DNA of 64,000 bases, taken from NCBI GenBank assembly GCA_020054205.1, contig JAGVLS010000012.1:42511-106510 (forward strand), in the 5' to 3' direction. Source of the stretch: Candidatus Obscuribacterales bacterium (GTDB lineage: Bacteria; Cyanobacteriota; Vampirovibrionia; Obscuribacterales; Obscuribacteraceae). The notes beneath the pieces are model-generated. The model was not told the origin of the DNA and ran no database searches. It was given only the letters and a program-made list of their open reading frames with translations. This document shows positions 55,497 to 63,258 of this stretch, in pieces. Position numbers and translations under genes: made by a program. How positions within the stretch are numbered: position 1 is the stretch's first letter; each line of letters starts with the position of its first letter.

Positions 55497-55541
55497 TTGA
55501 CAGGGAAATCAATAGTGTGATAAACTAACTAAATAGTTGAT
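55497..55541 (+). promoter_or_regulatory. tetR promoter with downstream operator
   Basis: TTGACA at 55497-55502, 18 bases, TAAACT at 55521-55526, then operator AACTAAATAGTTGAT at 55527-55541. It differs from the pump operator by a symmetrical C-to-T and G-to-A change that keeps the palindrome. Autoregulation is likely. Confidence 0.75.
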
Positions 55542-55557
55542 TAAATTTGAGGTTAAA

Positions 55558-56193
55558 ATGTCACCTTTAGACAAAAAAATGGCAGTTGCAACTAGAGATG
55601 CGGAAGCTACAAAAATTCGTATTTTAGATGCTGCTGAGGAAGAGTTTGCCAAAGGGGGACTTTTAGGAGCTCGCACTGAAGCTATTGCTGGCAAAACAGA
55701 TGTGACTAAGTGCATGATGTTTTATTATTTCAAGAGTAAAGAAGGTTTGTATCAAGCTGTACTTGAAAGAGCTGTCGGTCGACATATCGAAGCTTTGAAG
55801 AAAATTGATATTCAAAATACTAAACCGGAAGATGCATTACGTAGTTTGATAGCTGCTTTTCTTGAAGCAGCTGAACATAATCAAAATCTTCCTAGAATAT
55901 TTTTCTACGAAGGTATACAAAATAAAGGTAAATATTACGGTCAGCTTGCTACGACATCCATATATATGCAAATTGTAGCTGTGCTTGAAAAAGGAATGGC
56001 GGCTGGCAAATTTCGCAAAATGGACGCTATGCACACTGCCGTAAATATAATTGGCATGTGTGTTTTTTATTATTGCCATTTTGAAAATTTAAAATATTTG
56101 TGGCCGTCCGGCACTGATTTGCTCAGCAGGAAAATGAAAGATAAACATAACGACCAGACAATTGAACAAATCATGGCCAGTGTTATGAAATAG
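55558..56193 (+). CDS. TetR-family repressor of the EmrAB-type pump
   Basis: 211 residues from ATG 55558 (GAGG six bases upstream); an upstream TTG at 55537 would start inside the operator. The HTH covers about residues 10-55 (TKIRILDAAEEEFAKGGLLGARTEAIAGKTDVTKCMMFYYFKSKEGLYQAVL, quoted for FYYFKSKEGLY). The C-terminal ligand domain resembles the CerR/YcdC-like group (YYCHFENLKYLWPSG). Three operator copies lie on both divergent promoters, giving strong evidence that it controls itself and the pump. Inducer unknown. Confidence 0.9.
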   Translation: MSPLDKKMAVATRDAEATKIRILDAAEEEFAKGGLLGARTEAIAGKTDVTKCMMFYYFKSKEGLYQAVLERAVGRHIEALKKIDIQNTKPEDALRSLIAAFLEAAEHNQNLPRIFFYEGIQNKGKYYGQLATTSIYMQIVAVLEKGMAAGKFRKMDAMHTAVNIIGMCVFYYCHFENLKYLWPSGTDLLSRKMKDKHNDQTIEQIMASVMK

Positions 56194-56195
56194 AA

Positions 56196-56798
56196 CTACT
56201 TGCCAGGCTTTGTAATTACATGTTCGTATTTAAGGACAGCTTTGCGACGATCTGCAAGACCAATTTGAGCTTCTAGTGCATATTGATTTTTGGGCTCAAT
56301 TGATAATGCTTTTAATATATCAGCTTCAGCTGCTACTAAATTATTCATTGCATCATACATTCCAGAACGGTTTAGATAATAGCTAACATCTTTTGGAGCC
56401 AGTGAAATTGCTTTTGCCATATCGGTAATTGCTGCTTTGTAATTGCCTTCAGCTTCGCTAATTAAAGCACGTCCATTATATGCTTCATGCATTCCTGGAT
56501 TGAGCGCAATAGCTTTATCAAAGTCAGAACGTGCGCCTTTTAGATCTTTCATATCATGACGCAAAGCTGCTCGATTTACGTACGGCAATGTAAATGATGG
56601 ATCTATCTCTATTGCCTGACTAAATTCTTCTATTGCTTCTTGCACTTTATCATCCGAATAAAAATCTACGCCTTTATTGTAATGTGGAAGAGCTTGTGCT
56701 CGTTTTGACTCTGATGTGTTATCAGCAAAAACAACTCCAGAAAAACTAATGCTGGAAAATGTCAGGAGTAGTGCAAGCATAACAAGAGTTTTGTTCAT
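56196..56798 (-). CDS. Small secreted TPR protein
   Basis: 200 residues, signal peptide (LVMLALLLTFSSISFSGVVFA) and four consensus TPRs (ALPHYNKGVDFYSDDKVQEAI ... YYLNRSGMYDAMNNLVAAEADILKAL). No catalytic domain. A solitary gene facing tetR with a 2-base gap. The 217 bases beyond its start contain only AT-rich sequence and a 10-base palindrome TATAGCTATA. Confidence 0.75.
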   Translation of the reverse strand: MNKTLVMLALLLTFSSISFSGVVFADNTSESKRAQALPHYNKGVDFYSDDKVQEAIEEFSQAIEIDPSFTLPYVNRAALRHDMKDLKGARSDFDKAIALNPGMHEAYNGRALISEAEGNYKAAITDMAKAISLAPKDVSYYLNRSGMYDAMNNLVAAEADILKALSIEPKNQYALEAQIGLADRRKAVLKYEHVITKPGK

Positions 56799-57015
56799 AT
56801 TTGATAATCCTATTTAAAAGTTATTTGCTGTTAACCAGTATAGCTTATAGCTATAATTAAACTTTGGTATTTTATCCATAGTGGTACAAATTTATGATCA
56901 GCCAAAAACTATTTGATAATTTTTTAGTTAAGTCTATATCGAAAGATTTATATGATGATTTTTGCAAATATGAGTCTTAACAACTTCTTTACTGACTAAA
57001 TGCCACAATGTAAAT

Positions 57016-57756
57016 ATGGAAGAAGATAAATTAGATAAATCAACTAAAAGAATATATTTGTTTATTGCTTTATTTATAATTGCCTTACCATTTTTATCTA
57101 TTTTAGCGACAAAATTAGTGCCACCATCGTCAGTTGAAATTGTATCTGGTGCACCAAGCGCTGGGCTTGCTCTAAATTTGAGAGAAACACTAGTAGGTAA
57201 GCTTAAGCCAAATGAAAGTATTCTTTGGGTGGGGCGCCCAGAGCCTGGACGTGAAACTGCTGTAAATTGGTACGTTATACCTTTTGCTATTGTATGGACT
57301 CTATTTTCTTTTTTTATTTTAAGTAGCGATTTGGTATCACCAAAGCGTGAAGCAGATCCAGCACGATTTTTTAGATGGGGATTTGCTTTACTATTTGTAC
57401 CAGCTGGAATTTTTATTTCAGTATTGCCTTTTTTTACTTATGGCTCTGCGGTAGAAACTATTTATGTTATTACTGATGCTCATGTTTTTAGAATAATACG
57501 TGATAAACCCAAAGTAATGACGGCTTTTAATTGGCGTGCTTTTGGACCAATTAAAGTCAAGCCTTATTCTAAAGAGAGATCTGACATTATGTTTGCTCGC
57601 CAATATTCTGATGATAAAAAACCAAATATTGGTTTTTATGGAGTTGAACAGGCGGACCGTATAACGAACATACTACAAAAATATTTGAAAGCAAGAACTA
57701 AAGAGAATTTGGATCCGGATGAAAACTTTCATACTCGTCCGGTAGATATGGACTAG
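57016..57756 (+). CDS. Membrane protein with PH-like domain, function unknown
   Basis: 246 residues: transmembrane helices at about 12-32, 88-108 and 118-140, then a cytoplasmic domain. LKPNESILWVGRPEPGR before the second helix and ETIYVITDAHVFRIIRDK after the third recall bacterial PH-domain (YdbS/YdbT-like) proteins, which interleave helices and PH-like strands in this way. It stands alone; role unknown. Confidence 0.6.
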   Translation: MEEDKLDKSTKRIYLFIALFIIALPFLSILATKLVPPSSVEIVSGAPSAGLALNLRETLVGKLKPNESILWVGRPEPGRETAVNWYVIPFAIVWTLFSFFILSSDLVSPKREADPARFFRWGFALLFVPAGIFISVLPFFTYGSAVETIYVITDAHVFRIIRDKPKVMTAFNWRAFGPIKVKPYSKERSDIMFARQYSDDKKPNIGFYGVEQADRITNILQKYLKARTKENLDPDENFHTRPVDMD

Positions 57757-57943
57757 ATTTTTTGACTAACTAGATTGCCATATGAATTAAATTGCCAAGT
57801 ATGAATTTCCCTCTTGCCATATCTCAAATATAGTTTTTATCTGCAAAACCTATCGATTTAACTATATATGTATACAAATGATGTACACTCAACGGCATTT
57901 GTTTGCACAAAATTATTACTTATTTCGAGGCAAAATTGACAAT

Positions 57944-59476
57944 ATGAATCAAAAACTCAAGAGAATATCAGTTGCGATATTCAGCTTGCTTTTTAGCGTG
58001 CTGAGTTTCACAACACCAGCAATATCTGCTGACAACAAATTAACTGCAGTACGCGGTTCATTTTTTGATTTCAAAGATGATCCATGGAAGCATGTCGGAC
58101 ATGAAGAAGATTCAGCACGCTTTTATCCAGATGGTTTGCTTGTCATGGAGAATGGCATTATAAAAGCATATGGACCTTATGCTGATGTTGCTCCTAAATA
58201 TCCTGGAGCGGAAGTTGTGGATTTATCTGGAAGATTGATATTGCCAGGTTTTGTTGATGGGCATGTTCATTTTCCACAAACACGAGTACTTGGTGCATAT
58301 GGATTGCAATTACTTCCTTGGTTGCAAGAATGGATTTTTCCAGAAGAAACCAAGTATAACAATCCAGCTTATGCAGCAGAAGGTGTTAAACATTATTTTG
58401 ACAATATGTTAGCTAGTGGAACAACCACTGTGCAAGATTTTGGAACATCATTTCCAACGGCTGTTACAGCTTTCTTCAATGAAGCTACAAAACGCAATAT
58501 GCGTGTAATTTGTGGCATTGGTGGCATTGATAGGAATTGTCCAGCTACTTTTGCTACTCCACCAGCACAATTTTATGCAGATAGCAAAGCGCTGATTGAA
58601 AAATATCATCGCAATGGCAGAAATCTATATGCTATTACACCTAGATTTGCTTATGGTGATTCACCAGAATTGTTGTCTATGTGTGAAAAATTACATAAAG
58701 AATTTCCAGATTGTTGGATAAACACACACGTTTCAGAAAATCCAACAGAAACAAAAAATGCTGCAGCTGAGCACGGAGTTTCTGATTATTTAGGTTGCTA
58801 CGAAAAATACAATTTAGTTGGACCTAAATTTACAGCTGGTCATGGTGTTTGGTTATCAGATAATGAAATGAAACGTTTGTCCAAAGCAGGAGCTTCTATT
58901 TCATTCTGCCCAAATTCCAACACATTTTTAGGCAGTGGACTTTTTCGCTTAGGTAAAGCTACCGATCCTGAAAATCGTGTGCGTTTGACTTTTGGAACAG
59001 ATATGGGTGGTGGTAATAGCTTTTCAATGCTCAATGTTTTGGATCAAGCATACAAAGTTGGCATGTGTAATAACACAATGACTGATGGCAGTGTTGATCC
59101 ACGTTGGCACGATAATGCTGAATCTGAGCGTAATAAATTAAATGCGTACAGAGCATTTTATTCATTAACACTTGGTGGCGCCCAAGGTCTTTACCTGGAT
59201 GATGTAATTGGTAATTTTGAACCAGGTAAAGAAGCTGATTTCGTTGTTCTTGATTGGAATGGCGGACCATTAGCTACAAAATGGCATCAATCAATCATTT
59301 GTGATAAACCAACCACAATGCAGCAAGCTGCACAATTGTTGTTTGGTGTTATGGCAGTTGGTGATGACCGTGCTGTTGATGAAACATGGGTTATGGGACG
59401 TAGAGCTTATAAAAAAGAAAACTACAACAGTCAGTTGGTAAAAGCCGCGACCAAGAGACAAACCTTAGAGAAATAG
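57944..59476 (+). CDS. guaD: Guanine deaminase, predicted exported
   Basis: Zinc amidohydrolase converting guanine to xanthine and ammonia. Family-specific GFVDGHVHFPQTR holds zinc His107 and His109. LGAYGLQLLPWLQEWIFPEE, THVSEN, GHGVWLS and FGTDMGGG complete the active site. Start at ATG 57944 gives a clean signal peptide (MNQKLKRISVAIFSLLFSVL, cleavage near PAISA). Known guanine deaminases are cytosolic, so export is unusual. The next genes encode a Tat-exported oxidase and, at the window end, a xanthine-dehydrogenase-type protein. Confidence 0.9.
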   Translation: MNQKLKRISVAIFSLLFSVLSFTTPAISADNKLTAVRGSFFDFKDDPWKHVGHEEDSARFYPDGLLVMENGIIKAYGPYADVAPKYPGAEVVDLSGRLILPGFVDGHVHFPQTRVLGAYGLQLLPWLQEWIFPEETKYNNPAYAAEGVKHYFDNMLASGTTTVQDFGTSFPTAVTAFFNEATKRNMRVICGIGGIDRNCPATFATPPAQFYADSKALIEKYHRNGRNLYAITPRFAYGDSPELLSMCEKLHKEFPDCWINTHVSENPTETKNAAAEHGVSDYLGCYEKYNLVGPKFTAGHGVWLSDNEMKRLSKAGASISFCPNSNTFLGSGLFRLGKATDPENRVRLTFGTDMGGGNSFSMLNVLDQAYKVGMCNNTMTDGSVDPRWHDNAESERNKLNAYRAFYSLTLGGAQGLYLDDVIGNFEPGKEADFVVLDWNGGPLATKWHQSIICDKPTTMQQAAQLLFGVMAVGDDRAVDETWVMGRRAYKKENYNSQLVKAATKRQTLEK

Positions 59477-59504
59477 CTTATTCAATCTGATTGGGAGGGC
59501 AGTC

Positions 59505-61082
59505 ATGAAATGGGATAATGAAAAAAACCAAAAACATGAGAGTCCTTCTCAGTTAGAAAAAAAAGCTGTCTCTCGCCGCAATTTTTTAGCCAATGCTATT
59601 GTAGGGGCTGGATCATTGCTGGTAGCTTCTCAAAAAGATCCACTAGCAGCATTTGCTGCTAGTGGATCTAAGCTTAACGTTAACCATAGCGATCTAAAAA
59701 TCAAATTTAAATTTAAAGGTGAAGTTCTAACTCCAAGTGATTCTGGCTTTAAAAAAGCAGTTTTTGGAGAATTGTGGAATGAATTACGACCAGATAATCG
59801 TCAGCCTAATGTAGTTGTGCAAGTGACTGATGAGGCAGATGTTGTAGCAGCCGTTAAATATGCTAAGGCAAATAACTTAAAAGTTTGTGTCAGAGGTGGA
59901 GGACATAATTGGTGTGCCCCATCTATACGCAATAGTGGCATGCTTATTGATCTGACTAATCTAAATAAAGTTATATCAATTGATGCTAAGGCACGCAAAG
60001 CAATTGTGCAGCCAATTATAAGCAATCGCGAAATGCAAGCTTATCTAAAACCATATAATTTAGCTTATCCAACTGGACATTGCCCGCCAGTTAAACTCAG
60101 TGGTTATTTACTTAGTGGTGGTATGGCGTGGAATCAAGGTGTTTGGGGACCTGGTATTGGTAGTGTGGAGGCTGTGGAATTAGTAACGCCGGATGGTGAG
60201 TTAATCACAGCAAGTGCCACTGAAAATACAGATTATTATTGGGCAGCTCGTGGAGCTGGTCCTGGATTATTTGCGGTGGTTGTTAGATATCATTTGAAAT
60301 TGTATCCATTGCCACAGGCAATTGCAGCCAGTGTTTATTATTACCCTTATGAAAAATTATTAGAAGTTGCTGATTGGCTTGGACCATTAGCTGAAGATTT
60401 ATCAAATAATGTAGAGCTTAGTCTTTTTGTTTTGCAAGCACCTACTGAATTAGTTGATAAATGCAAATCAAGTAATGGCAAAGTGTGCATGGTAACAGCA
60501 ACAGTATTTGCTGATACACAAGAAGAAGCAAAAAAAGCAGTAGCACCACTTGAAACTTGTCCTGTGCTTGATAAATGCTTATCAAAAACAATAGCTGAGC
60601 CAACTGATTTTGAAAAATTATTTGATGCCTCTGGTGCTTTGTGGCCAGCGAATTTGCGTTGTAAGGTGGATGCATTATTTTCAAATACATCTGTTGGTGA
60701 TTTGTATGAAAGGCTAAAAGATCATTTCTTAACTGCTAGTTCACCCAAGACAGTACTAATGTTTGCTTTGTTCACTGGTAAAAATGTTCCTGCGCCATTA
60801 CCAGATGCTGCATTTTCAATGAGTGCCAAAATTTATGGTGGTCCGTGGACAATGTGGGAAAAAGCAGAGGATGATCAAGTAAATATTGCTTGGCATGAAA
60901 AATGTGTGGATTTGATAAAGCCACTTATTGCTGGTCATTATGTTTCGGAAACTGACACAGTTGGACATCCGGATTATTTACCAAAATCATATTCTACGCG
61001 TAATTGGCAACGTATTGAAGAACTTAGAAAAAAATACGATCCTGATAATATTTTCTTTTCTTATTCAGATGGATTAAGTTGA
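59505..61082 (+). CDS. Tat-exported FAD-dependent oxidase (BBE family)
   Basis: 525 residues. The twin-arginine motif SRRNFLA (Arg24-Arg25) with a hydrophobic stretch predicts export of a folded flavoprotein. The FAD-binding domain carries His134 in VRGGGHNW and Cys193 in GHCPPVKLSG, spaced as in berberine-bridge enzymes that hold FAD by two covalent bonds. The C-terminal substrate domain ends YDPDNIFF, also typical. Family members oxidise sugars, alkaloids or alcohols with O2. Substrate here is unknown; purines are a guess from the neighbours. A 15-bp hairpin sits in its signal-region codons. Confidence 0.88.
   Translation: MKWDNEKNQKHESPSQLEKKAVSRRNFLANAIVGAGSLLVASQKDPLAAFAASGSKLNVNHSDLKIKFKFKGEVLTPSDSGFKKAVFGELWNELRPDNRQPNVVVQVTDEADVVAAVKYAKANNLKVCVRGGGHNWCAPSIRNSGMLIDLTNLNKVISIDAKARKAIVQPIISNREMQAYLKPYNLAYPTGHCPPVKLSGYLLSGGMAWNQGVWGPGIGSVEAVELVTPDGELITASATENTDYYWAARGAGPGLFAVVVRYHLKLYPLPQAIAASVYYYPYEKLLEVADWLGPLAEDLSNNVELSLFVLQAPTELVDKCKSSNGKVCMVTATVFADTQEEAKKAVAPLETCPVLDKCLSKTIAEPTDFEKLFDASGALWPANLRCKVDALFSNTSVGDLYERLKDHFLTASSPKTVLMFALFTGKNVPAPLPDAAFSMSAKIYGGPWTMWEKAEDDQVNIAWHEKCVDLIKPLIAGHYVSETDTVGHPDYLPKSYSTRNWQRIEELRKKYDPDNIFFSYSDGLS
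59636..59669 (+). repeat. Perfect 15-bp inverted repeat within the Tat-signal region
   Basis: AGATCCACTAGCAGC, loop ATTT, then GCTGCTAGTGGATCT: 15 base pairs with a 4-base loop inside the codons for residues 44-55. It would form a very stable mRNA hairpin right after the hydrophobic signal segment. Confidence 0.8.
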
Positions 61083-61109
61083 TACATAACAGGAGATATA
61101 AAAGATATT

Positions 61110-62225
61110 ATGAAAAACAAATATGCAAAAGTTGGTATTGCCCTTGCTTCTCTTTTGCTTATTTCGACTAATTTTACAAAAGCAGCTGATGTTCCACCCA
61201 CTTATGTAGATCTTGTTACTGTAAATGAAGGAAAAGTTGCATCGAAAGCAGACATTGCTTTCAATAATATTTATGCTCTCAACGATAGCATGTTCAACAT
61301 TTATGATAAGTCGCTAGCTTTGTATAAGACTCATTTCAAAGAGCGCCATCCATTAATTATGGCATTATTTAGTGGTAAAGGCGGACGTTTTATTCTTTAT
61401 CGTCCAGGACAAGCGCCACTTGAAGCTCCATCTCCACCACAAATATATCGTGCTGGTAAAGCAGTTGGACATTGTGCAATGGCTACATATACACTGTTGG
61501 CGCCTTATGCTAAAAATGCAGAAGCAGATCTTTCTTGGAAAGGTGATTTGTTAGCATATCGAACACGCGTGCAAACAGCTTTGGATTCGTTAAACGATGC
61601 TGATATAAGCGCAGAAGATCGTACTTTGCTAGCTGATACTTTAAAGCAAATTATTGCTTTTCATGATCAATGTTTGAAAGATAATTCTTATACATATGCT
61701 GATATTGAAAAATTTGCTCATAGTGTTAAACCTAATTTGGCAAAATTAATAGAAGTATGTTCTGGTGCCCAAGTCGGGCATTGGTGGAAAGTTATGGAAG
61801 ATTGGAAAAAGCTTTTAGGTGCTGATTGGGATCATACATTTGCGTTAAGTAATTCTATATATGTAACTAGACAAAACAATATTTTGTTTACCATATTAGT
61901 TAATTTTATGGGAAAAGATGCAATGAATGATCGTCTTTTATTGCTTGAAACAACTGATTTTACTGCGACACCTGACACAATGATGGATGCATTTATCAGA
62001 ATCATTTCCGATAGAGCAATAGGTGAAGTGTTTTATAAAAATTATCGTCTAATGGACTTTGAATTACTTGGCGGGGGCGCTCGCAAAGCAATTGATGCCG
62101 AAGCTGCAAAACGTGGCAGGAAAGCAATTCAAGCTCCATTAGTTCCATTCAATAGCCATGGCTGGCCTTGGAAAACAGATCCAAGTACAGGTAGCGGACC
62201 AGCAACACTTGACGAGGTTCATTAG
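61110..62225 (+). CDS. Secreted protein of unknown function in the purine-related cluster
   Basis: 371 residues with a signal peptide (VGIALASLLLISTNFTKAA). No family recognised. The body is helical with conserved-looking motifs HCAMATYTLLAPYAKNA, GAQVGHWWKVMEDWKKLLG and ALSNSIYVTRQNNILFTILV. Three Cys and several His could bind a metal or cofactor but form no known site. It lies 27 bases after the oxidase gene and 10 before the ABM gene, so it is clearly part of the operon. Confidence 0.65.
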   Translation: MKNKYAKVGIALASLLLISTNFTKAADVPPTYVDLVTVNEGKVASKADIAFNNIYALNDSMFNIYDKSLALYKTHFKERHPLIMALFSGKGGRFILYRPGQAPLEAPSPPQIYRAGKAVGHCAMATYTLLAPYAKNAEADLSWKGDLLAYRTRVQTALDSLNDADISAEDRTLLADTLKQIIAFHDQCLKDNSYTYADIEKFAHSVKPNLAKLIEVCSGAQVGHWWKVMEDWKKLLGADWDHTFALSNSIYVTRQNNILFTILVNFMGKDAMNDRLLLLETTDFTATPDTMMDAFIRIISDRAIGEVFYKNYRLMDFELLGGGARKAIDAEAAKRGRKAIQAPLVPFNSHGWPWKTDPSTGSGPATLDEVH

Positions 62226-62235
62226 AGGATATTAT

Positions 62236-63183
62236 ATGACTTCTACAAATACTGCACAAATAACTGCTCATGTAATTAAGTTGTTGGTAAAAAAAGAAGA
62301 TCATCTTCCTTATACTGATTGGATGGTTAGGGTAATGATGGCATCTGTCGATTATCCTAACTTTTTAAGTGCGGAAATGTCGCCGCCAATGTTACCAGAA
62401 CAACCAGAATGGAAATTGGTGCAATTATTTCGTACGCCTGAGCATAAAATGGCTTGGTTGAAATCGGATAAATATAAAAAATTATTGGATGAAATCAAAC
62501 CACTAACAAATGGTGAAAGCGTTACTTTTGTAGAACATGAATTAGAAAAAGCAAGTATTCGTGGCACAGCAGCTACAGCAGTAGTTACTGAAGTTAAGCC
62601 GGGTATGGAAGAGCATTACCGCACTTGGGAAGGTAAAATCCAAGCACTGCAGACCAAATCCCATGGTTATCGAGGAACTTTTATACAACCTCCTACTAAG
62701 CATAATCCAGATCATTGGACAACTTTAGTTCGCTTTGATACAGCGGAAGATTTAGAACATTGGTTTGCATCTGACGAAAGAAAAAAACTTTTGGACGAAT
62801 GTAATAAGTTTGTCAATAAAGTAGATTTTCAACGCATAACCAATTCATTTCCAGGATGGTTTCCTACTGATAAAGCAGGAAAAGGTCCTGCAAACTGGAA
62901 AACAGCTTTGTTAGTTTTGCTTGGCTTATATCCAATTGTAATGTTGGAAATTAAATATCTTAATCCGTTATTAGTAGGATTTGGTTCAGCAGCAGGTGGA
63001 TTTATAGGTAATGTGTTAAGTGTTGCGTTTACGACTTGGGTAACTGTACCGCTTTTTATTAAAATTTTTCATTCTTGGTTATTGCCAGAAGGAAAAGATG
63101 CTGCTCGCACAAATCTTATTGGTACTATCATAATTTTTGCACTGTGTGCAGTTGAAATTGCTATGTTTTGGCATTTTTTATAA
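62236..63183 (+). CDS. Membrane protein with two ABM-like domains
   Basis: Start at ATG 62236 behind AGAGGA. Residues 1-215 hold two ferredoxin-like domains of the antibiotic-biosynthesis-monooxygenase (ABM) type (AHVIKLLVKKED...; WTTLVRFDTAEDLEHWFASDERKKLLDE, quoted in part). Three transmembrane helices follow, starting NWKTALLVLLGLYPIVML, a C-terminal pattern seen in membrane ABM proteins. Such domains often act without cofactor on quinol-like substrates; here the role is unknown. A 75-base gap separates it from the xanthine-dehydrogenase-type gene. Confidence 0.75.
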   Translation: MTSTNTAQITAHVIKLLVKKEDHLPYTDWMVRVMMASVDYPNFLSAEMSPPMLPEQPEWKLVQLFRTPEHKMAWLKSDKYKKLLDEIKPLTNGESVTFVEHELEKASIRGTAATAVVTEVKPGMEEHYRTWEGKIQALQTKSHGYRGTFIQPPTKHNPDHWTTLVRFDTAEDLEHWFASDERKKLLDECNKFVNKVDFQRITNSFPGWFPTDKAGKGPANWKTALLVLLGLYPIVMLEIKYLNPLLVGFGSAAGGFIGNVLSVAFTTWVTVPLFIKIFHSWLLPEGKDAARTNLIGTIIIFALCAVEIAMFWHFL

Positions 63184-63258
63184 TGCCTAGAATTTTATCC
63201 TTAATTGATTTGATGAAAAACCCTAAAACTAATTTGAATTCAAGGAACAGGTAGATAA

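Noticed and set aside
57757..57943. Purine riboswitch before the guanine deaminase
   Set aside because: The conserved loops of the purine aptamer were not found; only AT-rich sequence with repeated TTGCCATAT-like words.
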